This document shows positions 27,152 to 35,500 of a DNA stretch of 64,000 bases, piece after piece. Made by a program: the position numbers and the translations under genes. Location: contig PENC01000017.1 in NCBI GenBank assembly GCA_003674045.1, forward strand, positions 62,001 through 126,000, written 5' to 3'. Below the pieces are notes generated by a model. It made no database searches, had not been told where the DNA came from, and saw only the letters and a program-made list of their open reading frames with translations. Within the stretch, counting starts at the first letter, position 1; every line of letters begins with the position of its first letter. Source of the DNA: Streptomyces griseocarneus (GTDB lineage: Bacteria > Actinomycetota > Actinomycetes > Streptomycetales > Streptomycetaceae).

Positions 27152-27643
27152 ATGTCGGAATCGGTCGAGCGAGTCGTCGTCGGAGTGAACGGCTCGGAGG
27201 CCAGCGTCGAAGCGCTCAGGCAGGGCGCGCGGGAAGCGGCGCGCCATGGTGCCGTGCTGTGCCCGACGTACGCCTGGACGCCACCGGGAGGAGAGGCGGC
27301 GGACGCCCGGTACCCGGCCCCGGCCGATGTCTGCGCGTACTGGGAGAGCGAAGCCGACCGTGTCATGGCGGACACATGCCGTAAGGCGTTCGGCACCGCG
27401 CCACGCGGCGTACGGGTCCGGCCATGGGTGGTCCGGGCCCCGGCGGGCACGGCCCTGGTGGCCCACGCCCACCACGACACGGACCTGCTCGTCATGGGCG
27501 CGGGCAGGCGCGGCGCGCTGCACCGCTTCCTCCACGGCTCGGTGAGCCGCTACTGCCTCAAGCACGCGCGCTGCCCCGTCCTCGTCGTGCGCACCGACGA
27601 CGAGGACGCGACGCCCGCCGAGAGCCCGGATTCCGGACGGTAG
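27152..27643 (+). CDS. Universal stress protein, single domain
   Basis: A 163-residue UspA-family protein. It starts VERVVVGVNGSEASVEALRQ, the first strand and nucleotide-binding loop, and ends with the ATP-binding signature GAGRRGALHRFLHGSVSRYC followed by CPVLVV. I chose ATG 27152, which has a GGGAGGA ribosome-binding site 9 nt upstream; GTG codons at 27143 and 27149 are alternatives. It is a close paralogue of the frameshifted stress protein at 28966, sharing GSVSRYC and the HARCPVLVV tail. Proteins of this type bind ATP or cAMP-like nucleotides during starvation or hypoxia; the specific role is unknown. Confidence 0.9.
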   Translation: MSESVERVVVGVNGSEASVEALRQGAREAARHGAVLCPTYAWTPPGGEAADARYPAPADVCAYWESEADRVMADTCRKAFGTAPRGVRVRPWVVRAPAGTALVAHAHHDTDLLVMGAGRRGALHRFLHGSVSRYCLKHARCPVLVVRTDDEDATPAESPDSGR

Positions 27644-27648
27644 ACCCG

Positions 27649-28686
27649 TCACGCGGCGCCGCCGCCCCGGTCGCTTCCCGGCCACAGCCAGCGCGTGGCG
27701 AGAACCGCGACGATCCCTCCCAGGAGGTTCAGCCCGACCCGCACCACCGCCGCCGACCACGGCAGCGGCCTGCCGAAATCGCTGAGCAGGAGCAGCAGCA
27801 CGGGGGAGGCCGACGTCCAGTACGCGTAATTGACGGGCCGGAAGGCGTAGGCCGCCGCGCCGGAGACACCGACGATTCCCGCCACGGCGTACGGGCCCGG
27901 CCGACAGAGCAGCAGCAGGGCCGCCACGACACCGCCCAGGCTGTTGCCCAGCAGCCGCTTCGCGGACTTCACACGGGTCTCCTCGGCGGTCGGCCGCAGG
28001 GTGAGCAGCAGTGAAGTGACCAGCCAGTGGCCCTCGCCCCACAGGAACCCCAGCGCGCCGGTCGCGGCGGTGGCGGCACCGACGAGGAGTGCGAGGCGGC
28101 CCGCGTGACGCAGGACGTCGGGACGGGCCGGGCGGTGTGGTTCCTTCACAACGGCCGGACCCCGGCCGCGTCGGCGCGGCAGGAGCAGGGCGGCCGTCCA
28201 GAGGCAGCCGACGAGCTGGAGCAGCCCCGGCACCGCAGAGGCGTGGCCGCCGTTGCCCGTGATGCCCACCAGCACCACCGCCAGCGCGGCCGTGGGTCCC
28301 ACCCGGGGCAGCAGCGCGCCGAGGAAGGCGGCCACCGCCGCACCGGGCGCCAGCGCGGCCACGCCGTTGCCGAGCAGGGCCACGTAGATTCCGGCCGCGG
28401 TCACCGAGACGGTGCGTACCGCCAGACAGCGCGCCCGTTCGGCGGTCCCGGCCCCGGCCGGGAAGGGCATCGCGACCAGCACGGCGGGCAGGGCCACCGA
28501 GGCCCCGGCCCCGGGGTGCTCCGCCCAGGCACCGACCACGAGCGGCACGGACAGAGCCGCACCCGCCGCCAGGCCGTCCACGTACTGCGGCCGGCCCTGC
28601 GGGCGCAGCAGGTCGGCGAACACGCCCGGCACGGCACGGGCAGCGGACTCCACGCTGTCCGCCCAGCGGCGCAGCCGCACACCCAT
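27649..28686 (-). CDS. FUSC-type aromatic acid exporter-like membrane protein
   Basis: A 345-residue polytopic membrane protein with two blocks of about five hydrophobic segments (residues about 40-160 and 195-340) separated by an Arg-rich loop (PRRRGRGPAVVKEP). The second block includes a SLLLTLRPTAEETRVKSAKR segment, as in FUSC/YccS-like proteins, some of which export aromatic acids. It ends LWPGSDRGGGAA. I chose the ATG at 28686 (MGVRLRRWADS); the open frame continues far upstream but is Arg/Pro-rich and does not look coding. It is convergent with the upstream stress protein, ending 5 nt after its stop. The substrate is unknown. Confidence 0.7.
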   Translation of the reverse strand: MGVRLRRWADSVESAARAVPGVFADLLRPQGRPQYVDGLAAGAALSVPLVVGAWAEHPGAGASVALPAVLVAMPFPAGAGTAERARCLAVRTVSVTAAGIYVALLGNGVAALAPGAAVAAFLGALLPRVGPTAALAVVLVGITGNGGHASAVPGLLQLVGCLWTAALLLPRRRGRGPAVVKEPHRPARPDVLRHAGRLALLVGAATAATGALGFLWGEGHWLVTSLLLTLRPTAEETRVKSAKRLLGNSLGGVVAALLLLCRPGPYAVAGIVGVSGAAAYAFRPVNYAYWTSASPVLLLLLSDFGRPLPWSAAVVRVGLNLLGGIVAVLATRWLWPGSDRGGGAA

Positions 28687-28965
28687 CGCCACAGGAGCCA
28701 CCCTACGAGCGCGCCGTCCCGCGTCCGCGGATGCGCGGAGCACCGTGAGTGATGCCCGACCCCGTATCCGCCACGGTGGCCCGGCTCGTTCCAGCAGCCC
28801 CCGGCGCCCGCGAAATCCACCGAACGGCCACCGGCGGGACCCGCCCAGTAGGCCGACCGGCCGATTCCGGGCGCCCGGCCGCGCTGCGACCGTGGAGAAC
28901 AAAGCGGCACGAGGCCGCCGGACAAAGAAGCACCTGGACGGAATCAAGACGGAAAGGGCAGGCCC

Positions 28966-29430
28966 ATGAACCCCATACGACGCGTCGTCGTCGGCGTCGA
29001 CGGATCGGAAGGCAGCCTCATCGCCCTGCGGCAAGCCGCGGACGAAGCACGACGCCACCGGGCCGAGCTGCGCCCGGTCCTCATCTACTGTCCCCGCAGG
29101 GCGACTACGTCGACATGATGTGGCCGCCGGACCCGGACACGGCCGGGGAACTGGCCCAGGAAGCGCGCCGGAAGCTCTCGGACGCCTGCGAGCGGGTGCT
29201 CGGCGGCCGCGTCCGCGACCTGCCGTGCACCCCGCTGGTGAGTCCGGCCCGGCCCGGCCCCCTGCTCGTGGCGGGCGCCGACGAGGACGGCACGCTGCTC
29301 GTCGTGGGCGGTGGTTCGCACGGCGCCGCGCACCGCGCGCTGACGGGCTCGGTCAGCCGCTACTGCCTGCGCCACGCGCGCTGCCCGGTCCTCGTCGTCC
29401 CGCCCGGTCGCCCCCGTACGGCGCAACACG
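28966..29430 (+). pseudogene. Universal stress protein, frameshifted
   Basis: Two reading frames together encode one UspA-type domain. Frame A starts at ATG 28966 (MNPIRRVVVGVDGSEGSL) and runs about 44 residues to LIYCP, then hits TGA at 29116. Homology continues in a frame offset by one base from about 29098 (GDYVDMMWPPDPDTAGEL) through to GSVSRYCLRHARCPVLVVPP. Deleting two bases or adding one near 29096-29100 would give a normal 150-residue protein aligned along its length with the intact paralogue at 27152. The second frame has no stop until 29702, inside the next gene. This is either a real lesion or a sequencing error in a GC-rich stretch; internal initiation at 29115 is also conceivable. 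Confidence 0.75.
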
Positions 29431-29575
29431 GGACCACCGCCCGCCCGGCTGCCGCCCAGGCCGACCACGCTTCGGTACCGTCGCGACCGTGCGCCGTCGG
29501 AACGGGCCACCGAACTGCTCTCGCCCGGCGGCCCGACGCCGGCCGGTGTACGGCTCCCGGGCCGAGGGAGAGGAC

Positions 29576-30289
29576 ATGGAGTCACACGGCGACGACGCCC
29601 CCGCGCACCGTCTGCGCATCGCGGTGGCCGTGCTGGTGGCCGCCTCCGGCGCGGTGGAGGCCCTCTCCTTCACCGCGCTCGACCACGTCTTCGCCGGTGT
29701 GATGACCAGCAACCTCGCCATGCTGGGCATGGCGGCGGGCCAGGCCCGCAGTGCCCAGGTGACCGCGGCGCTGCTGGCCCTGGGCGGCTTCGCCGTCGGC
29801 ACGGCGGCCGGTGCCCGCGTCACCCGGGGCAGCGAGGGCACCCGGCAACGGTGGTCCGCGCCGGTCCTGTACTGCCTGACCGGCGAGATGCTGCTGCTCG
29901 CCGTGGGAGCGGCCGTATGGGGCGCCTCGGGCGGCACGCCCGGCGGCACGGCCCGCGACGTCCTGCAGTGCGGGGCGGCAGCGGCGATGGGCGCCCAGTG
30001 CGCGGCGATGGTCGCCGCTGGCCGGGCGGCCGCACCCACGACCTACCTCACCGGCACCCTCGCCACCTACATCGTGCGCGGACCGGGCAGCGCCTCGGCA
30101 CGCTCCGACCCCTGGGTGCCCGTACGCCTCGCCGCACTCGTCGTGGGCGCGGCCGCCGCCGTGGCCCTGCACCGGACGGCCCCGCCCTGGGCGGGCGCGC
30201 TCCCCACCGTGCTCGTCGCCATGGCCGTGCTGACCGCGGCCGGGTCCCGGCGGCCACGGCAGGCGGTCGACGGTCGGTACGAGGGGTGA
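29576..30289 (+). CDS. DUF1275 (YoaK) family membrane protein
   Basis: A 237-residue integral membrane protein with about six hydrophobic segments. It starts with a short acidic/His N-terminus, then IAVAVLVAASGAVEALSFTA. The signature region reads DHVFAGVMTSNLAMLGMA, corresponding to the family's F-x-x-x-x-T-G-N-x motif, with S-N in place of G-N. A second conserved motif, APTTYLTGTLATYI, lies around residue 145. ATG 29576 follows a GAGGGAGAG site. The family's function is unknown; it has been suggested to be transport-related. It lies downstream of the broken stress protein gene with no stop between them in its frame. Confidence 0.85.
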   Translation: MESHGDDAPAHRLRIAVAVLVAASGAVEALSFTALDHVFAGVMTSNLAMLGMAAGQARSAQVTAALLALGGFAVGTAAGARVTRGSEGTRQRWSAPVLYCLTGEMLLLAVGAAVWGASGGTPGGTARDVLQCGAAAAMGAQCAAMVAAGRAAAPTTYLTGTLATYIVRGPGSASARSDPWVPVRLAALVVGAAAAVALHRTAPPWAGALPTVLVAMAVLTAAGSRRPRQAVDGRYEG

Positions 30290-30363
30290 GGCGGGCACCC
30301 TGACTCGTCAGAGGTCCTCTCGTCCGCCCGGGCCGTGCGCACCTCGTCCTGAAAGAGCGTCGT

Positions 30364-31839
30364 CTACGCGCTCAGCAGAAGACCGAAGACGACGAGGAGG
30401 AACAGACCGAGCAGACCGAGCAGGCCGAGCAGACCAAGCGCGATCCGCCAGTCGGGGCCGACTCCGGTGTTCTGAGCGGGGTTCCGGTTCCCGGACGGAC
30501 CTCCCGCACCGCCCGTGGCGGGGATGTACCTGCGAAGGACCGCGATCTCGTCGCCGACATGGACGGACCCGTCCGGCCGGTACTTGACGGCGAGCACGAC
30601 GCCGCTGACCGGTGAGGTGACCCGGATTCTTTCCGGACCCGCGGAGGCTTCGAGCACGACCTCGCCGACGGCGACCCGCTCTCCCACCCGCTTGTGCCCG
30701 CGGACTTCGGCCACCGGACGCACGCCGAACGACCCGGCCCAGAGCATCGGCATGAGGAGCGAACTGCGCCCCGCGACGGTCGTCAGGCGGGCCCTGACGG
30801 TGTGGGTCTCCCTCGGCGCGGTCTCCGTACGGCCGGGCGGGGAGGGCTCCGTCGGCCGGGCGGGCGGCTGCCGACCCCAGGGCTTCTCCCCGGCGGGCGG
30901 GGGAGACGGCTGCCTGTGGGGTCTCTCCCCGGCGGGCGGGTGCGGCAGGGGCGTTCCGGCGAACGCGGCCCTGGCCTCCGCCGCCTGCTGGGCGATCATG
31001 GCCGTGACCCCGGCCGGGAGCCACGGTGCCGCGGCGTCGACGCGCGCGGCGCAGTAGTCCAGGACGTCGGTGACGCCGGGGCGTTTGCGGGAGTCCTTGG
31101 CCAGGCCCGCCGTGACCAGCGGGGCGAGGTCCGGCGGGATGCCGGTGAGGTCGGGCTCGTCGTGGACGACACGGTAGACGACCGCCGCGGTCGGTCCGTT
31201 GCCGAAGGGGGCGCGGCCGGTGGCCGCGAAGGCCAGGACGGCGGAGAGCGAGAACACGTCGCCGGCGGCGGTCGCCTCGAGGCCCTGGAGCTGTTCGGGG
31301 GACATGAACGGCGGGGTGCCGATCACCCCGGCGACCGTGAGGTGCGAGGTCGCGTCCCGCGCGCGGGCGATGCCGAAGTCGATGACGCGGGGGCCGTCCT
31401 CGGCGAGGACCACGTTCGCGGGCTTGAGGTCGCGGTGCACGACCCCCTCCGCGTGGACCGCGCCCAGGCCCTCGGCGAGTCCCGCCCCGAGCGCGAGGAC
31501 CGTGCCGAGGGGCAGCGGACCGCACCGTTCGACCGCGTCCCGCAGCGACGGCCCCGGTATGTAGGACGTGACCAGCCATGGCGGGTCGGCCTCGGTGTCC
31601 GCCTCCACCACCAGCGCGGTGTACAGGCCGTTGACGCGCCGGGCGGCCTCGACCTCCCGGGCGAACCGCCGCCGGAACAGCGCGTCCTCGGCGAGCTCCG
31701 GCCGCACCATCTTCACCGCGACCACCCGGCCGCCCCGGGAACGGCCCAGGTACACCTGCCCCATCCCCCCGCCCCCCAGGCGCGCTACCAGCCGGTACGG
31801 CCCGGCCTCGCGGGGATCGTCGGGCAGCAAGAGCTTCAT
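30364..31839 (-). CDS. Membrane-anchored Ser/Thr kinase with lipoyl-like domain
   Basis: A 491-residue PknB-type (Hanks) kinase. The kinase domain (about 14-275) has GGGGMGQVYLG, Lys43 in VAVKM, HRDLKPAN (catalytic Asp137), DFG at 154-156 and GTPPFMSPEQ. A Pro/Arg-rich linker (296-345) follows. Residues about 384-436 look like a biotinyl/lipoyl barrel: VGERVAVGEVVL, then TSPVSGVV and VHVGDEIAVL. The usual Glu-x-Asp-Lys attachment turn is replaced by EASAGPERI, without Lys, so the domain is probably not lipoylated. One membrane span (466-490) is at the extreme C-terminus, so the domains are probably cytoplasmic (tail-anchored). It lies divergent from the EACC1/caspase module. Confidence 0.85.
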   Translation of the reverse strand: MKLLLPDDPREAGPYRLVARLGGGGMGQVYLGRSRGGRVVAVKMVRPELAEDALFRRRFAREVEAARRVNGLYTALVVEADTEADPPWLVTSYIPGPSLRDAVERCGPLPLGTVLALGAGLAEGLGAVHAEGVVHRDLKPANVVLAEDGPRVIDFGIARARDATSHLTVAGVIGTPPFMSPEQLQGLEATAAGDVFSLSAVLAFAATGRAPFGNGPTAAVVYRVVHDEPDLTGIPPDLAPLVTAGLAKDSRKRPGVTDVLDYCAARVDAAAPWLPAGVTAMIAQQAAEARAAFAGTPLPHPPAGERPHRQPSPPPAGEKPWGRQPPARPTEPSPPGRTETAPRETHTVRARLTTVAGRSSLLMPMLWAGSFGVRPVAEVRGHKRVGERVAVGEVVLEASAGPERIRVTSPVSGVVLAVKYRPDGSVHVGDEIAVLRRYIPATGGAGGPSGNRNPAQNTGVGPDWRIALGLLGLLGLLGLFLLVVFGLLLSA

Positions 31840-32074
31840 CAGGCCGGGCCCCCGTTGCTACGGTGCTTCATCGGTAACACCAGAGACTGACAAACAACCC
31901 GCTCGGCTGTGAAGCGGCCCGACACCACGAGCGCCGCCGCGGCCACCGTATCCCGCCACCGGACGCCTCTTCTTGACGCTGCTTCGGAACTACGGTGTGG
32001 CGGCCCCCGGCCGGAACCCTCCCGTACGTGCCGGCGGTGACTGCGGTCATCCGGATACGGTTCCCGTCAAGAAC

Positions 32075-32104
32075 TTCTCACCCGTCCCGGGCCTTTACTA
32101 CGAT
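32075..32104 (+). promoter_or_regulatory. Candidate leaderless promoter of the EACC1 gene
   Basis: A TTCTCA (32075-32080) and a TACGAT (32099-32104) are separated by 18 nt. The ATG of the EACC1 gene begins 7 nt after the -10-like element, so transcription would begin at or next to the start codon. No Shine-Dalgarno sequence is present. Confidence 0.4.
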
Positions 32105-32110
32105 CACAGC

Positions 32111-32515
32111 ATGCAGGCCACCATCACCGTGGAAAGCGTGAACGGCCCCGCGGGGACCGACGACTTACGACGCTGGCTCGGCGGGCAGCCGGGACTGCGC
32201 GGCAGGATACGCAGGCAGTCGGACGGCGGCCCGGCGCCCGGGACCATGGGGGCCGCGGGCGACGTGGTGCAGGCGGTGCTCGAACCCGGGGGAGTGGCCG
32301 CCGCGTTCGCCGGGGCCGTCGTCGCCTGGGTGCGGACGCGCCGCGGGAATCAGACGGTCACGGTCACCCGGCCCGACGGCACGCGGTTCACCCTCACCAC
32401 CACCCAGGTCAAGGGCCTCGACGCCCGGCAGGCCGCCGACCTGGCCCAGCGCCTCGCCGCCACCCTGGAGAGCGGCAGCGACGAGACATCGCCCGACAGC
32501 GCGCCGCGGACATGA
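32111..32515 (+). CDS. EACC1-like effector-associated component
   Basis: A 134-residue protein matching the effector-associated constant component EACC1. These small proteins are encoded directly before NTP-dependent conflict effectors in actinomycetes. It reads MQATITVESVNGPAG, then a DDLRRWLGGQPGLRGRI region. A central hydrophobic segment follows (about 53-77: GDVVQAVLEPGGVAAAFAGA). The C-terminal strand pair is VTVTRPDGTRFTLTT, with a helical KGLDARQAADLAQRLAA end. This is the family's usual order. The start is chosen at 32111 because homology begins there and a -10-like box sits 6 nt upstream. It overlaps the caspase gene by 4 nt (ATGA). The expected role is a scaffold or adaptor for the effector. 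Confidence 0.8.
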   Translation: MQATITVESVNGPAGTDDLRRWLGGQPGLRGRIRRQSDGGPAPGTMGAAGDVVQAVLEPGGVAAAFAGAVVAWVRTRRGNQTVTVTRPDGTRFTLTTTQVKGLDARQAADLAQRLAATLESGSDETSPDSAPRT

Positions 32516-35500
32516 CCGGCGACGCCACCGCGGCCCGTACGACCGGACTGGCCGCGCCGGGCACCCGCGCCGTCCTCGTCGGCACCGGCAGCCACGCGCC
32601 CGGCTCCGCCCTCCCCGCCCTGCCCGGCGTCGACACGACCCTCGACGACCTCGCCCGCGCCCTGCACGACGTGTGCGGCATGCCGGAGGAGCACATACGC
32701 CGCGTACCCGCCGACGCCTCCGCGGCCGACGTCCTCGCCGCCGTGGAGCAGGCGGTCACCGACGCCACCGGCACCGTGCTCTTCTGCTACACCGGCCACG
32801 GCCTGCTCGGCCCCGGGGACGAGCTCTACCTCGCCACCCACGCCACCGCCGCCGAGGACAGGATCGCCCACGGCGTGCCGTACCGCGTCGTCAAGGACCT
32901 GCTCGGCGGCGTCGTCGGCGGCAGCGTCGTAGTGCTCGACTGCTGCTTCTCCGGACGCGCGACGGCCCCCGGAACCGACGGCCCGCGTGGCGTGTTCGAC
33001 TCGGCGCTCCCCGACGGCAGCTTCCTCCTCACCTCCGCCTCCGACTTCGCCGTGTCCTACGCGCCCGAAGGCGAGCGCCACACCCTCTTCGGCGGAAGCG
33101 TGCTGCGCCTCCTGGAGGAGGGCGACCCGTCCGGGCCCCCGCTGCTGACGCTGGACGACCTCCATACGTACCTCGACCGGGCCTTCCGCGACGGGCCGGT
33201 ACGCCCGCACCGGCGCAGCGACGGCACCCTGGGCACACTGGTCGTCGCGCCCAACCGCGCGTACCGCCCGGAACGGCCCGCGGCCGCCCTGCTCCCGGCC
33301 GACGTGCCCTGCCCGTACCCCGGCATGGAGCCCTTCCGGCCCGAGGACCACGCCCACTTCTTCGGCCGCGAGGACATCACCGCGCGACTGCTCGACGCCG
33401 TCTGCGCCCCCGAGGCCGACAGCAGCCCCCTCGTCCTCGTCGGCGCGTCCGGCGCGGGCAAGTCCTCGCTGCTGCGCGCCGGGCTGCTCGTCGGCCTGGA
33501 CCACCGGCGCGCCACCGGACACCCCGGCACCCCCTGGCCCGCCCTCCTGCTGCCCGCACCCGGCCCCCACCCCCTGCGGGCCCTCGCCGAACGCTGGGCC
33601 CAGGCCACCGGGCACCCCGCCGACGAGGTCCACGAGGCACTCTCCGCGGGGCGGCGGCTCCCCGCGCCGCTGCCCGGGTTCCCCGCCTGCCGACTGCTCG
33701 TCGTGGACCAGTTCGAGGAGATCTTCACCCGTTGCACGGACCCGGAGGAACGCGCCCGGTTCGTCGGCGTGCTGTGCACGGCCGACGACGGCCCGGCCCC
33801 GCACCCCCGCGTCGTCCTCGGGCTGCGCGCCGACCACTACGGCAACTGCCTGGCACACCCGGAACTCGTACGGGCCCTGGAACACGGTCAGTTCACCGTC
33901 CCGCCCATGCACGAGAAAGCACTGCGGGCCGCCGTCGAACAGCCTGCCCTCGCCGTCGGCCTCACCCTGGAGGACGGCCTCGTCGACCGGCTCCTCGCCG
34001 ACCTGTGGCAGGATTCCGGCGGGGACGGCCCGGCCGACGAGGCACCCGAGGCCGCCGCGCTGCCGTTCCTCGCCCACGCCCTGCGCGAGACCTGGCTGCG
34101 CCGCTCGGGCGCCACCCTCACCCTGGCCGGCTACCAGGCCACCGGCGGCATCCGCCAGTCCGTCGCCACCACCACCGAGGCCCTCTACCAGGAGCTGGAC
34201 CCGCCCGCCCGCACCGCGCTCCGGGAACTCCTCCTCCGCATGATCCAGCTGACCGCGAGCGCCGAAGCCGTACGCCGCCGCGTCGACCTGCCCGGCCTGC
34301 TCGCCGGGCGCCCGGAGGACGGCCGACGCCTCGTCACAAGCGTGTGCGACCGCCTCGCCGCCGCCCGCCTGGTCACCGTCGACCAGGACGGCGCCCAGAT
34401 CTCCCACGAGGCCCTGCTGCGCGCCTGGCCCCGGCTGCACTCCTGGATCCGCGAGGCGAGAGCCGAACTCCTCGCCCACCAGCAGCTCTCCGAGGCCGCC
34501 ACGGCCTGGGACGAGCACGGCCGTGACCCCGGCTACCTCTACACCGGAGGCCGCCTGGAGCAGATCCGGCCCTGGCTGACGACCACGGGGGAGCCCGGCC
34601 CGAGCATCACCCTGACCGCGACGGAACGCGCCTTCGCCGAGGCGGCCGTCCGGGCCGCCCGCCGCGCCCGGCGCCGCCGCGTGGTCTTCACCGCCGCCGC
34701 GGCCTGCCTGGCACTGCTCCTCACCGGCGTCGGCACGTTCGCCGTCATCGAACGCGACCGGTCGCAGCGGCAGGCGGCGGTGCTGGACTCCAAGCTCATC
34801 GCGGGACAGGCGGAGGCCATGCGTCCGCTGGACCCCGCCGCGGCACTCGACCTGAGCCTCGCTGCCTACCGCGCCGCGCACACGGTCGAGGCACGGACGT
34901 CCCTGCTCCGCAGCGCGCTGGCACCGGTGACCCGCAGCCTGACGGGCCACACCGACGAGATCCTGAAGCTGGCGTTCCACAAGGACGGCAAGGCCCTGGC
35001 GAGCTCGTCCAAGGACGGCACCGTACGTCTGTGGGACACCGGCGACCCGTACCGTCCGGCCGCCGGTCCCGTGCTGAGGGCCGGGAACCCGGTGGCCGCC
35101 GCCTGGCGCCCTGACGGCCGCTACCTCGCCGGAGCCACCCGGGACGCGCTCTTCGTCTGGGACACCACCGATCCCCTCCACCCGCGGCAGGTCGCCAAGG
35201 TGCCCGCCGGCGCCGGCGCCATCTCCCGCGGTGTGGCGTTCAGTCCGGACGGCCGCACCTTCGCCGTACCGGCCCGGAACGGGCGGATATGGCTGTGGGA
35301 CATGAACGACCCCGTCCACCCGGTGCCCACCCCGGTCCAGATCGCCGAGGACAAGGACGACAGGATCGTCGGTGAGGTGGCCTACAGCCCGGACGGCCGC
35401 GTACTCGCCGCGTCGGTGCAGGACGAGAGCCTGCGCCTGCTGGACAGCAGCCGGGCCCGTACGCTCGAACCGCTGGCCACGGTGAAGGATGCCTCGGTGT

